NCBI RefSeq assembly: GCF_019925205.1
Contig: NC_083566.1
Coordinates: 14,818,001 to 14,882,000 of the forward strand
Length of the DNA: 64,000 bases
Reading direction: 5' to 3'
Origin: Metopolophium dirhodum
Taxonomy: Eukaryota; Arthropoda; Insecta; Hemiptera; Aphididae
The notes beneath the pieces were generated by a model. That model had not been told where the DNA came from and ran no database searches. It worked only from the letters and a program-made list of their open reading frames with translations. Of the stretch, positions 37,343-51,002 are shown one piece after another. Position 1 is the stretch's first letter. Each line of letters starts with the position of its first letter. The translations under genes and the position numbers were made by a program.

Positions 37343-40300
37343 TCAGTTATAGATTTTAATAGCTTTTTCTAAATAATTTAACCGTGTGCGTTTAGTTTTA
37401 TTTGGATGTTCCATGCCCAACCATGGTCGTTGGCCTTGTCCTTGAGCTGAAATTCATAGAAAATAATATTTACAATACATTTTTTACATTAAGATATTGA
37501 TTTTTCCATGTAAAAAAATTAATTTTATAACTTTAAGAAAAAAGAATTTTCTAGTCGCATACATTAAAGTTAGGGATTTTAAAATAATTTGTAAGGTAGA
37601 CCTAACTTTCATCTTCTAGATTTAGTTGGATTACAGGTTGACAGCCTTGTGTGTCTTAATACACCTCAAACTTTTAATTGTCCCCCTTAATATTTTACTT
37701 ATACTTGACGATTTTGTCTTATATCATGGATGATACTTTTTTTTGAGATTATTTATTAATTTATACTTAGGGAATTTCTCAAGCCAGAAACTCAAACATT
37801 TGATTATCAAATGATACTCAGCCAGCATATATAAAAACTACTGAGTGCATATTTGAAACACAATGCGTTCATTGCAAGACCAGCGAAATTGGTAGGTTCA
37901 GTCAACTTGTTAAGAAATATAATAAATAAATGTTTTTAGTTATTAATTCAATTATTTATTTAACGAATACAATATACTTATAATGACGACTAAATTGACT
38001 ACATTCCACAAACCCAGATTATGCTACTATTATGATAAAGGTAATGTCAATGGGTGTAAGAAATTAAATTATTTTAGATTCTTGAAAACAACTTTGCAAT
38101 AATGTTTGTTTAAATATGCAATAAAAAAGTAGCTGTGAGTTAAATTTAAATCATAAAAACCATGGAGTGGCTATTTATACAAGGTTCTACAATCTAATCT
38201 TATTTTATTTTAGTCTCCAATGACTCACCAATACTAATAAAAATCATGAAACTTCTTGCTTTTAAAGAATAGTAGGGTTTGACCATAACTATTATTGGGT
38301 ACTGGGTAGGTCACTATAACATTTAATTTAATGATTAAGCGTAGTATACAAAAATGATTTTGAGCGAAGGAAATGTGCGGATCAGCACCTGGCCTGTTAT
38401 AAGCCTCAGTCATACAGGCACGTTTTAATCTCCCAGCAGTGAGATTTCTTGTCCCAAAAGAGTGTTTAATAGGGGGGAGGGGGGAGAGATGTCATTAGAT
38501 TTAGTGGACATGCAATGAGTGCTGTACTTACACTAGTGTCACTTTATTATTCTAACTGCATAGTCTGCTTTATTTTGCTAAAATTCAATAACACAAGTGA
38601 CCTTACAGCCAAAGCAAATTGTTAAAAATGAAAGCTTACGACCAAAACCAATTTATAAAGTGGTGTAGTCTGACCAAACCAGATGAAAGCAATTGCCACC
38701 CGAGGACACTCTTCTTATAAATTTTTTTATTCATAAAGACTTCAATTACTACTCAATATGATATAGTTTTAAATCTGTACAATATTTAAAATCGTATAGC
38801 TTTTGCAAAAGCAAATTTTTCATAAAATGTTCTGTTTTATTTTAGATCAAATCATTTTCAATATATGTATGTCATGGTTGTTGTCATATATAATTCCTGC
38901 CCATCATTTAAATAGTATTATAAAACTTACAGGTAGGAGGTGCTTTAAAATCTTGTAAGCTCATAATATGAGTATCAGGAATAAAATTTGCTCTGACTCC
39001 TTGGCAAATTGCAAATTTATACTAAAATTAAAAATTTGAATTAGAATAACTTTTTTTTAAATTTCAATAAAATTAACTCACTTTTTCCAGCTCTTTGTCT
39101 AGAATACCAGTCTTGTTAACAATTCGCTCTTTTACATCTGCTAAAGTCTCCTCCTAAATAATATCATTAATACATGAATTTATTAATATATATTTCAATA
39201 TTAATAAAATTAGCCTTTCACTTACATGTATAATTTTAATAAGAAAAGGAGTACCAAAAGTGGAGTATACTTCTTTTGAAAAATGATTAACAGGAACTAA
39301 TAATTCATTTTCACTGAGTTCCATTTCATCTGTTGGTACTTCTTCTACTCTGTATACAAAAATAAAATTAATAATAATAAATTAATCCAACAATATCAAA
39401 AACATGATATTTTTAATTTATTTTATTATTTACCTATAGTATTTTGCTGGGAAAACTGTTGCAATGTCGGGCATTTTCACTCCAGGATTGAACCACTTAC
39501 TTATTTTAGCTGACATAATTTCTAGCGTTCTAAAATGTTTATAATGTATTTTATTGACAATATTAAGAAAGGTAACATTATGTTTAGTGATGGGCACTAT
39601 CAAGTTAAATATATCAAACTATCTAAATATTCAATTATTTTATAAATTAGCAAATTCGGTCGATAATATCGAAAAATCACTCGAAAATTTTTCAAAAAAT
39701 CGATGGTTAATAATATCTATTCAATCTAATGACAATAAATTGTACAAACTATTTGGTAGTGCCCATCACTAAATTTATGTTTAAAATAACAATACCTGAA
39801 TTTTCCAGATCCTTCGGGTGACAATTCTACACTACCATGTAATACTTCATAAAAATGAGTACATGAGGTATCATTCTTATTAAGATACAAAATTATTTCT
39901 CTTTCGTCTTTTAATTTGGGACCACACCAAATAATCTGCAAAATAAATTTAAAAAAATATTTTATAAAAGAGACTTTTTATTTCACAAAATATGTTGAAC
40001 TTACTTTAACAGGTTTCTTGCTTTCTAACTCATCAACTGGCATATGCATTTCCTGATAAAAGAATTTCTTAGGATATCGTTTACCATAACTGTTATTTGT
40101 TATGAGGTCTCGAATTGGTCCATTATAAGAGTTTTTAATTGGTTCACCAGGACATTCCTTTTGACCACTGCTTAAACAAGAAATATGAAATATCGAAGGA
40201 TACAAAAATATATAATTTTTGCACATACTTAACACTAAAATAAATCTGTAATTTGCGTTGATCAACAGATACTCTTTCAGCAACTGATTGTAACATATCG

Positions 40301-43300
40301 TGGTACAACATCCACATAGGTAATCCCAAGGTAAATCCAGGATCATTAGGAATAAGTTTATCACAAAATGTTATATACACTTGAGAACAAATATTTCTAA
40401 ATGAATAAAATATTATATAATTATATATTAATTTTTTTTATATTATTAATTAAACTTACTTAAAATGATCCGTAACAGAAGGATAAGTTTTCACAAGTTC
40501 TTCTTTTTGGTAGATTAATATCTCTCCATAAGTTGAAGTCTGAATTATCTTCATGTAAAAATATATTTGTTAAAACATATAATTAAAAAATAAAATATAA
40601 AATTGTCATTCTTACTTCACAAATTGGATCATCAAGTTTAGTTATCTTTTCTATTTCATTTTTGTTAGTTTCTTTATAAATTGCAAGTTTGGTATCTTCC
40701 TCAAAACCAGCTCGTTTGTTCATGATGTTAATAAGAGAATCTTTAAAATAAATACAATTATTTGGTTATGTTATAATTGATTTTTTTTTTAAACAAAAAT
40801 TATTTACCTAATGGTGTTTCAAAGTTTGCAAAATGGTAACCACAATAAACTAACAGCCTCTCTTCTGGTATAAACAATTTGAAGAAAATCAGAGACTGAT
40901 TACTTCTATCAAAAGGTATTAACGAACTAACACCTGGCTCTACTAACTCTAACCAAATATTCCATGTAGTTGATGAATTATCATGTAAATCTTGAATAGT
41001 TTTTAAAGCATTCGCTTCTCCATCAAGATACATAGGTCTCAAAGATTCATGTTTACTGGCAATAAGTGGCCAAATTCTTATTTGATTTGATTGATATTTC
41101 TAAAAAAAATTAAAAATATTTTAGGTTTTGGATACATAAATTGAAAAATATATTTAATTTACTTACAAAAGTTTCTGCTAATAATTGATGGACTTCTTCT
41201 AAATTATTGTTTTTTTTTACTTTGACTGTTCGGAAGGTAGGTTGCTCCAAATCAAACAAGTCTATTCCCAAATAACTATCAAAACAATCTTCCAAAAAAA
41301 CTTGTATATTGGTATATATATGTAAATCATTTCGCTCTTTTCTTCTTATTGTTTCAATACGTTTTTCATCTTGCAATCGTTCTACCAACTAAACACATAC
41401 AAAATCATCAACATAATACCCTAAATACAGCACATAACATCATTTTCATTAACTAATTTGCATTAGATAATCATTAATTAATACTTTTACTAACCTCTTT
41501 TGGTATATCATTAATTGTAACTTCCTGTAACACATTTTTTAATTCAGAATCACGAATATAAACCAACATATATGCATTTGTACATTGCTTTATCGGCATC
41601 ATATTCTCGTCTCCATCATTGCCACCAAAATTATGTTCGATAGCTTCTTCTTTAGGGCATCTTGAGACAACATCATCATCAAATTTACACCACTGATAAA
41701 AAAATAATTAACATGTGATATTTTGTAATAAATTTAATATTATATTGTAAAACTACCTTTCCGTCGCCTTTAGGATTAATAAAAACAACATAATGTCCAC
41801 CATGATTATCCCCACTATGAACAAGAACTGCATGCAATATGTAATCAGCTGGGGTATCTTCTTTTACTTTTAAATACTGATCCAAATTAATTTTATCATA
41901 AAACTCAAATCTAGAACATTAATGTTTGAATTAATAATATTAAAATGCAATGATTTTGAACAAAACATAAATAATAACATTCAATTTACCTATCATTGAA
42001 TTTAACAGAACTATCTGTAACTGGATCATATTGAAATCGCATAAGGTGTAAATAAAAAACAGGCGGGAATGATGCAAATATAACTCCTTTTTCAGCATCT
42101 TGTAAACCATACTCTCCAGCATCATATCTGTTATCACCATCTAGTATCTCAACTTGTATATAATCTTTGAATGACTCATAAACTTTAAGAAAATAAAAAA
42201 TACTAAATAGTATAGGGATATTATTTTTATTAAAAAGTTAAAACCTTAGCTAAGAAAAACAACAAAACAATTAATATTAAGTTGTTGTATTTATTTTAAG
42301 GTCAAAATAAGAACAATTAATAATAATGAATATCGAATGTTTAATTTTAAGTAATTATATAGAAGGGGATAAAGTTTGAACCTTACTGTTAGTATTAAAT
42401 ACTAAATAGTATTTATTAATGGGAAATAAATTTAAAAAAAAATAGTATTTGAAAGGCGCCGCAATTGTTTTCTTGTAATAAAATTTTGCTAGTAGTGTAA
42501 GTGCATGACCTGTAACCACCCAGTACTGAGTCAAAATATCCAAACAAAAATAATTTCTTCTTTTATAGATAATAAATTTACCAACTTTAAGTTAATAATA
42601 AAAAATAATCAAAGTTCACAAAGTTCAGCTCACATAATATATAATGTGATATGTGTAATAGCAACTAACCCAGAACTTGAAACTTTAAGCAATTCATATT
42701 AGTAAAAATTAGTATATTTTAAATCTAAATCAATACAATTAAGATCCTTAATATTATTTAATAATGTAGGATATGTATTGTATATTTTTATATTGATGGA
42801 ACTATTAATATTCAAACTTAGTAATAATATTTATTATTATTAAAAATGCAATTATTCAATAAAATAGATTTAGGTCATTCAGAAAGATTTGAAAATGTGG
42901 ACATAGATTGCAAAATACAGCTGACGAGATAAAAGTTAATTTTCTACTATTGGATAACCATCCACCACAGATCAAAAGTAGTAGTAGAATAAATAAGTTA
43001 AAGCATCTCTGTGAGTATTAGAATGATGGTAGCAGAGATATTCACAATTAACTAAATGTTATTGCTAATTTTATTAAATAAATTGTAGTCTATTGACTAT
43101 AACATTTAAAAATATCTGTTCCGTATTTTAATTTTTAATGTTTATTAAGTATTTGAATTAAAAACAGAAAACATTTTTCATGATTATTTAATGCAGGTAT
43201 TTTGTCCTTGGATATTTTGACCTGGATTCTTTGCAGACAAGACTTGGAAAATAAAAATCTATTAGTATAATTTAAGAAATTAAAATTAAAAAAATATATA

Positions 43301-46300
43301 TATTTCCTTATCAATAATTACGATATAATGCCCATTTCAAGCCACAACTATTATTCTTCTATTTGTTTAAAGCCTAAGCCTTATACACCTGGATCGCCAG
43401 TCAAGCATTTCTTATGCATCATACATGCATCTGTGAAATAAGCCTATAAGGAGATTATTGTATATAACTTACTGTTTTTTTTTCCTTTTATATTGAGCTG
43501 AATATCATAAAATGTTTCAGTTCGCTTTGAAGAGTAATCGACATTTTTACAATTTATGTACGACTGAAATAAATATAATATAAGTGTTTCTGTTAAATAT
43601 ATTTTAAATGTATAGAAAAGTTTTTTTTAAACTTACAATCATTTTACCCTCGAATAACTTAGGTATAGTGCCCTCAACACATGTGCCTTTCATTTTATTT
43701 TCTAATTTATCGAGCAACTTAAATAAATAAATCAGAAAAATTTAATATAAATTAAATACATTTTTTGATTAAAAATATTATACATACGACTCTTAAAAAT
43801 TCTTGAACATCATGTTGCATAAATGAATCAAGTGTTTCCCATCCAAAACTTTTAGTTAGTTTTTTTGTTCCAACAGGTTTATCATAAAATTGAAGCTCGT
43901 GGAATACCCTTTGTAATGCTAATGCAACACTTTTATTGCTATCATCACTTTCAGTAGGCATTTTATATACAGCCTAAAAAAAATGTATTTGTGATCAAAT
44001 GTTATAAGAATATAATAAGAAAAATATAAAATAATTATAAAATTGAAGATTATATTTACCTTACGTAGTTGATTAGTGAAATATAACGCTTGTAAAAGTG
44101 AGTTCATATAGCATGTGGCACCTTGGTTTTTCAGACCTACATATCCAGTATGTTTTTTCGAATCCCAACTTACACCATGCGGTGCATCAGCTGTTACAGA
44201 TACCTATTAAAGATGAGTTCACTATTATTAGTATAGTTTTCATTAGAAAAGTAAAAAAATTAAGATTTATAAATGTTTTAAACTGAAAAAAAGTATTTTT
44301 TTCTAAGTGAGGGGAGAAATTTAACAAATTTAACTCTAATAAATAAAAACAAAAGCAAAGTAAAAAAGTGGGTAAGTGGATGTCGATCTGTTATACAGTA
44401 GGTGGTCACAAGTAGGTAACTGTATTAGTGTGTAATGAATGGAATTAAATTTGAATTCAATGATATAATATCATTGTATACGAAAAACAATTCTGGCAGA
44501 TACGGTTTGTCAGTGTGGATATTTTATCACTCCGCTCAGAATCTAATAGTCAAATATTTGATAATATAAACAGTATATTAAACTCACTTCAAATGTAACT
44601 GTATCATTTTTAATAAATCCTTTGGCTTCGTCCGTTATATCTTCCCAAGACATGAAAAAACTAAATCCCCAGTCATTCTCTTTTGGGTAAAACAGATGTT
44701 GAATTTTACGTTCAACATTACTGATACCCTCTTTTTGCGATATAACACGAAGTTCAGCACTTGCATTAACGCTCCAGGAGGTATTTTCTGAATCACCATT
44801 ACACTAATTAAAAAATAAAAGTGATTACGGATTTTGTGGTAATAACTATAAGTATAATAAATAAAGATCAATACTACTAATTGTGAATAAGATAATAAAA
44901 AATATATACATACTTGAAGAAAAAAACCAACAGAAGGCTGAGCAGGTTTAGCAGATCGATTGTCTTGGCTTACTCTATGCATTATCATTATTTTCCATGG
45001 AAGATCACGAACATAACAAGGAGGCGATAGTCTTTGTTCCTTAGATTTACTGAAATTTTCAATTTCAAATCTAAAAGTTGCTTCTGGTCGTGCATTGTCT
45101 AAAAATAAAATAATTGTAATCCAGGGTTAGTTTATTATACGAGTAGTCAGTAAATCAGTTAAATTTACAATAATATAATTATATTTTATAAACGATAATA
45201 TCTAATTAAAATTAAAATTAATTATTTTACAGTAAGAGAAGTCATCAACAAAATTAAAATTTAAAATTGTTATAATATCAGGTACTTAACATTTCATCAC
45301 TAAGTAAGAAAATAAGCTAAGTAGGTAGACAATTAACTGACTTAAATAAGTGTTAAATTATTAATAAAAAATGAATAATAATTATTAGTTACCTTCTTCC
45401 ATCTCTACATCAGTTGAAATAATTGCTTCAGGTACTAGATCATTAATGATTGGCATCTCCTGAGCGTTGCCCAACATCAAAGGCGATACTTCATTGGTTA
45501 GCGCTACAAATAAACAAAATATACAACATTAATCAAATTATTTATATTTTATCATGATTTGTTAAATGTTATATTAGAACTTATAACTAAAATAAGTTTA
45601 AAATTAGGTACAATACCACAACATTTTTTTTCATATTACTCATTACTCTTAAAACACAATAGTATGGAGGTAAAAATTATGCATCCCTCAAATTATTAAA
45701 AGTAAGTATGTTGATAAAAGTAATGATTCATCAATAATGTAAGTTCTTGACATTAAATCATTCAATTCAGTGCAAGTATTTTTAAAAAAAAATTTAAACT
45801 ATTATTTTTGTTTTAATAATTAATAAAAAGTTACTTTAATATATTAATAAATTATAAAAAAAAAAAAAAAAACCTGTACATTTATAATATGAAAACAAGT
45901 CCATAGTATTTAAAGGAGAACAAAGCACAACAAATATTTTATTTTAGGTAATTTGAAAGAAGGTTCAATTCCAAGAATAATGGTGGAGGTTTCTACTCAC
46001 ACAGTAATTTACCTACCTATAAAGTATATTATCTGATTTTTGTTGTATGTATGTAGTGTGTTTTTATGTATTAAAAATGTTTGTGGAACCAGAATTGTTC
46101 TAAAGTGTTGTTTTTTTTAATATGTAAAATGTGTATGAAAAATAATCTGTGTTGCGTCGTTGTAACTACTTAAGTATGTAACAAAAACATCTCTTTTAGT
46201 ATTTTTAATATTAAAAAAGAACCAAACTTTAAATTCTGGATACTTCTATCATCTTTAGCACAGAAAATCACAAATTTCTACATTCATCTAACATGAAAAA

Positions 46301-47575
46301 TAGAATGATTAGATTGGTAAATCATTGTGTAAAGCGAGCAATGCTACATGCGTTATATAGGTGATTAAGCTGAGCTCTGCCCAGTGACATCACACAATTA
46401 TTCTAGATAGCTCAATATATCCTTAATAAATATTTTTTTTAGATTGGAATTTGACAAAATCGTTTTTAGTAGTTCTGATTATACAATGATTTAGCATTTA
46501 ATAATAATTTGAACAATATTTTTTTTTTGTGTTGTGTGCTGCTTTAAAATTTAGGTACTTACTATGAATAAAAATTCATCCATTGTTAAAATAAATTTCA
46601 ATATGTATGTTATGTTCTTACTGACTTAATATTGACTATATTATTAATTAAGGAAACCAACAGGATTTAAAATAAAATATGTTATAAGTATAAATGTTTC
46701 TTTCACTTAGTGTTATTTTCATCAACAGACAAATACTTACACTAATTCCTATTAAGTTATCATACCTAATGATAACAGACAAAAATAAGTCATTATTATT
46801 GAACATATGATTGAAACTCCTACAATTAATGAAATGAATTAAATAATTTTCAAATGTCTATTGTTCAAAACACTTTTCTAAATTCTACAGTGTAGTTCAT
46901 TTTTTTTTTATACATTACTGTAAAAAAGGAAAGCTGACCAATACATATGTACACTGTAATAGAAATGGCTTTTGTAATTTGAGATTATTCTATATAATGC
47001 TGAGTCAGTAATTAGTGATCACACTATAGTATAAAATTAAAGGAGCTCTAAAACTTAATGTATTTTTAAAAAAAACGATAAAACACTAACAAGCGACAGA
47101 AATCAGAAATATTTAAACGATGACTGCCTATTATAGTACCTATCTACATGAAATTGAGTGTTGTAAATAATTGTTGATAGGTAGGTTCAATCAATTCATC
47201 ATCAACCAAACGAGTATTTTGTTGGCCCCTATGAATACTTCGTATGTAACACAAAAGCATTAATGCGTTGTCACGATTGTCACCGTTGAATTGAACGAAA
47301 ACAATTGACGAACACCCGGAAAATGCATAAAACGGCAGGGACAATAATTATAATTACAATTGACTCGAGTCGACTAACCGAAACGAAAAGAGGAAATCAT
47401 GTCATCGAAGTTATCGGGGGCTTACGAAACGGATAATACACGATATATGGATAAGTCAATAAACAAAATATAACAATAGTAGCTATTGGACAAACGGCTG
47501 CGGCTTCATACCTTCAGTGATGTCCATTTCTTCCGGAACGTCATTCTGACTGTCCCGTTCGACCATGTGGTTCAT
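37343..47575 (-). CDS. USP7: USP7 / HAUSP, ubiquitin-specific protease 7
   Basis: Twenty-three exons join in phase to 1103 aa (human about 1102): 47575-47512, 45503-45393, 45098-44914, 44803-44588, 44203-44060, 43973-43788, 43717-43637, 43563-43473, 42182-41990, 41910-41757, 41692-41495, 41388-41167, 41099-40808, 40740-40616, 40548-40460, 40396-40229, 40170-40005, 39935-39796, 39529-39434, 39349-39226, 39153-39082, 39021-38931, 37446-37343. The TRAF/MATH domain is about 59-190, the catalytic USP fold about 195-541, and five UBL-type domains and the activating tail (YLEKAIKIYN) follow. The triad is complete: Cys223 in NQGATCYMN, His463 in GDNHGGHYVV, Asp480 in WCKFDDD. This deubiquitinase acts mainly in the nucleus on many substrates. 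The upstream frame has no earlier ATG before a stop, and the start MNH also begins the human protein. Confidence 0.97.
39583..39773. mobile_element. 191-bp MITE in USP7 intron 18
   Basis: Perfect inverted ends TTTAGTGATGGGCACTA and TAGTGCCCATCACTAAA bound a 191-bp AT-rich element between USP7 exons 18 and 19. The flanks (..TTATG / TTTATG..) hint at a short duplication, but the size cannot be fixed. Confidence 0.75.
44367..44552 (+). repeat. Dispersed repeat family A, copy 5 (internally deleted)
   Basis: This 186-bp copy joins the left end (GTGGGTAAGTGGATGTCG) directly to the right end (CTCCGCTCAGAATCTAATAG). It is MITE-like. The left-end frame has a stop here. It lies in USP7 intron 4. Confidence 0.8.
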
Positions 47576-48180
47576 AATACGGGGCAAAGGACTCGTTTTT
47601 GACTTTCTGTTCTTGTTTCGTTTGCCAAATGGCGTGGCGGTGCGCTTGTGTTCCGATTTTTTGTCGGCCAAAACGAACTTGACTGGCTTGCTCAGTGTAC
47701 GCCCAATTTCTGCGACCGTCAGTCACAACGGCACGTGCGTCGAATGTTGTATAGAGCGATTTTCCGGATGGCGTAGAGCGTCAGTAAATTAATACAAAAT
47801 ACAGACCATTAAATACCGCGGACACCGCGGATATGCAGTTCCAATTTCGCGTCGGTAACGACGGCGGCGGACGTTCGTTCACGTTACACGGATTCGGTGC
47901 GGAAACGGAATAACAAACAAGATGGCCGTACGCGAGCATCGACACCGTGCCGTACATCATGTCGGTCGCGCAGACAGTCAGTGCATTGGAACGGATAGGG
48001 CCAGTGCGCCCCAAAACGGCTGTGATAACGACTGGTGTGGTTGGTCCGTGGATGGTAGCAATATGAATAGTTATAGACTCAAGAAGAGTACTATAGTGCA
48101 TAGTGATAGACTGTGGATGACGAACCACGAACTACGAAGTCAGATAATATCAATGTATGATGAACTTAATGTTCTGACTT
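47576..48180. promoter_or_regulatory. GC-richer USP7 5' flank
   Basis: Bases 47,600-48,050 are clearly richer in GC and CpG than the rest of the window (CCGCGGACACCGCGG, GACGGCGGCGGACG). The USP7 start codon is at its edge, so this is the likely broad-type promoter and 5' leader. Short open frames on both strands here are not convincing genes. A divergent transcript is possible but unsupported. Confidence 0.55.
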
Positions 48181-51002
48181 AATGAAATTAATTTTCATGA
48201 CAAATTTGGTGTCTACTGCGACATGTTACAAGTTGTAACTTACAACCATGACCAAGTGTATCTGCTGTATTTTGTATTCTGTATTTTATCATAGTTACAA
48301 CTTTACTTACTATACTAATAATACTGTCTAGACACTGCCTTAGACGTGTCTATTTAAAAGCTGTACAACCACTGTTAATCTATATCTCGATGTATATTGT
48401 GTATTTGTGTACCACGGGGAAGAGAACATGACGAAGTTTTTGCGTCATGCACTTGCCACGGAAATTAAATATTAATAATGTGGTTTAAAATAATAATCGT
48501 CCAAAAATTGTTGTCCAATCATTTTCACGGTGTGGTGACTTGTGCGTTATGACTTATGAGTAATATTATTGTCTGGAAATATTTTTTCCTAGGGCAATGA
48601 TAATTTGGCCGGGGAATTTTAATTCCGCAATTCGTTAACTCATAACTTATAAGCAGTGGTAGGGACGTTACTAGTTTTTTAACGCTACAGCTACTCCCCA
48701 AAAAAAGTATATATCGCTACTTTTTTTTAAATGTGGCGCGCTGCTTCTAACCACGATTTAAGATATTTAGTAAATCTAAATTTATTTAATCGTGCTTCTA
48801 TAGACTATAACACTATTGTCTAAATGTAGGGCGTTACTTTTTCGCTACATTTTTCAAAATATTCTTATTGAAAACTAGTGTTTGTAGTTTGTACTGATTT
48901 GACATATTTTAGTCACTGGACAGGAGCCAGGACAAAAACTTCACATCATTATCATAGTATAAATAAACAAATATAATCATAATAGATATTTTAAAAATTA
49001 CCAATTAGATTGTAGGTAGCGACTAAATAATAAATTTTCGCTACGCTAACCGGAAATGTTTAGCGCGCTATAGTACATGATATAAACAACACGGTATGAT
49101 CGCAAAAGTCCAGATTTGGTCCAAGTCCGCGCAGTACGTCACTTGCTTGACTGTATTATCATATTGTCATAAAATTATTATTACTATCACGGAATAGATT
49201 AAAGTATACACTACTCTACGTCACGTTCTTACCACGAATTAAGATATATCTTACCGAATAATCTGTTAAAAAGTTACGATCATACCTTGTTTTTATATCA
49301 TGCTATAGTATTTCGCTATCCAAGGCGTAATGTAGCGACGATATCTCAATCGCTACAAAAAAAGTAGCGTCGCTACAATTAGCGCGTAACTCCCGACCAC
49401 TGCTCATAAGTAACAAATATAGACAGAGAATATTACAGATGTATTGTAATTTATTAATTTCATGATGATATATTAATGTTATTTTTATTTTCATTTTTTT
49501 TTTTAAAAGTGATATTAAGTTTCTCATAAAGATTAAAACACTGATATAGAATTTGTTTAGTTTAGGAACCAGGTAGTAATTTTATTTGTATTAGTAATTA
49601 CTAATTAGTATTATGTTTGAATTAGAAATATCAAATGATTATATTTAAATAATAACAAGTAAGTCAGTAACACAATTAAAGATATATAGTATATATTTAA
49701 CCGTGGTCAGTAAAAACCATCATGTATTCTATAGTATTGTCAGACTGTAACTTACTCCTAGAATAAAATAATTAAGAAAAATAAATATTACTTTTATATT
49801 ATTCATCATGATTTATTTAAAATACACATAGCACGAATATCAATCAGGATTTAAAAAATAATAAACTATAATTAAATAATGTATAGCATTTAGATTAAAA
49901 CTCGCTATATTGTCTTTAGAGTATGTTTGATTGGTAAATTATAATAAACAGGCTTAGTTATTGAGGATTGCTAAATAGCAAAAAACTAAATTAAAAAAAA
50001 TATTAGGTACATAAAAAAAGGTATAAAAATGAATGAGAAATAGTAAAGTACTTAAAATATTAAAACATTCATTATAAAAGTCTGAAATCCATACCTGTCA
50101 ATATAATATTATAATCACATCAATAATATTTAATAACTAAAACTAATAAACAAAATAATTAAAATTATAATTATTTATACAAACTTGCATAACACTGGAG
50201 CTATAAAATATCACAGTAATTAAAATTTTGTCTACCTTTTTAAGTAGGTAAAAATAATAATGAAAATATCTGTGTAGTTATAGTTAATCTATACTTTAAT
50301 AAATATGGTCAATATAACATCAACTAGTAATATATAAAACGATAAAATTAACTGTCATTAAAAAAGTATATAATAATTAATATTTGTAATGGTTATTTTT
50401 ATATCTTCAATATATTTATTATCATCTTTTACTTGGTAATATCAGAATAGTATAAGAATACTGAATTGACTGTACTGGTATAATAATAATAATAATAATA
50501 ATAACAATACGAATTAAAAATAAAAAACATTAATTTTAACAGTATGAATTGTGGTTAAACAAAAATTAGATAAAGAATTAAAACTAGGTGTAGTAAAGTA
50601 AATAGGTAAAAATTAAATTAACAGTAGGACAAGGATTATAATAAGTGGTAAGTGGTATTAAAAATTGCACATTTACATTTTATTTTGACTAGACAAAATT
50701 ACTTTAGTAGGGGTTAAATATCTATAAAATTCAAAAAAAATAATTACAAAACAATATTAAAATGAAAGCACCACAGACAGTCAAGCAAATTTAATATAGC
50801 TGATAGTTTTACCTTTTACATGCAGTCTTTTAGTGCGTGATTTATATGTCATTTGACTTCTTAATAGTTAATCATTTTTGATTAATACAAATGATTAATT
50901 ATTTGATCCCCCTTTAGATATTATTCTACAAACTAAATATATAGTACCCTTTTAAGAAGATTTTATCACTTTTTGCCTTTTTTTAGGCTTATCAGTTTTT
51001 TG
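48181..51002. other. USP7-INPP5E intergenic region
   Basis: It contains one hAT-type MITE (48654-49402) and otherwise AT-rich sequence with a short TAA/AAT microsatellite near 50481-50505. The part nearest 51002 should include the INPP5E 3' untranslated region. No exon is supported. Confidence 0.5.
48654..49402. mobile_element. 749-bp hAT-type MITE
   Basis: The ends CAGTGGTAGGGACGTTAC and, in complement, CAGTGGTCGGGAGTTACG are imperfect inverted repeats. The flanking 8-mers CTTATAAG (48646-48653) and CTCATAAG (49403-49410) differ at one base. Subterminal motifs with GCTAC/GTAGC recur through the element. No transposase. Confidence 0.8.

Noticed and set aside
47483..47726. Longer N-terminus for USP7 or a separate small protein upstream of the MNH start
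   Set aside because: The frame leading into the MNH start has no ATG before an upstream stop; the frame with the ATG does not continue into USP7 exon 2.
47781..48182. Open frames of 86 and 115 codons on opposite strands upstream of USP7
   Set aside because: They overlap in a CpG-rich promoter-like segment, have no recognisable domain and are expected by chance where stop codons are rare.
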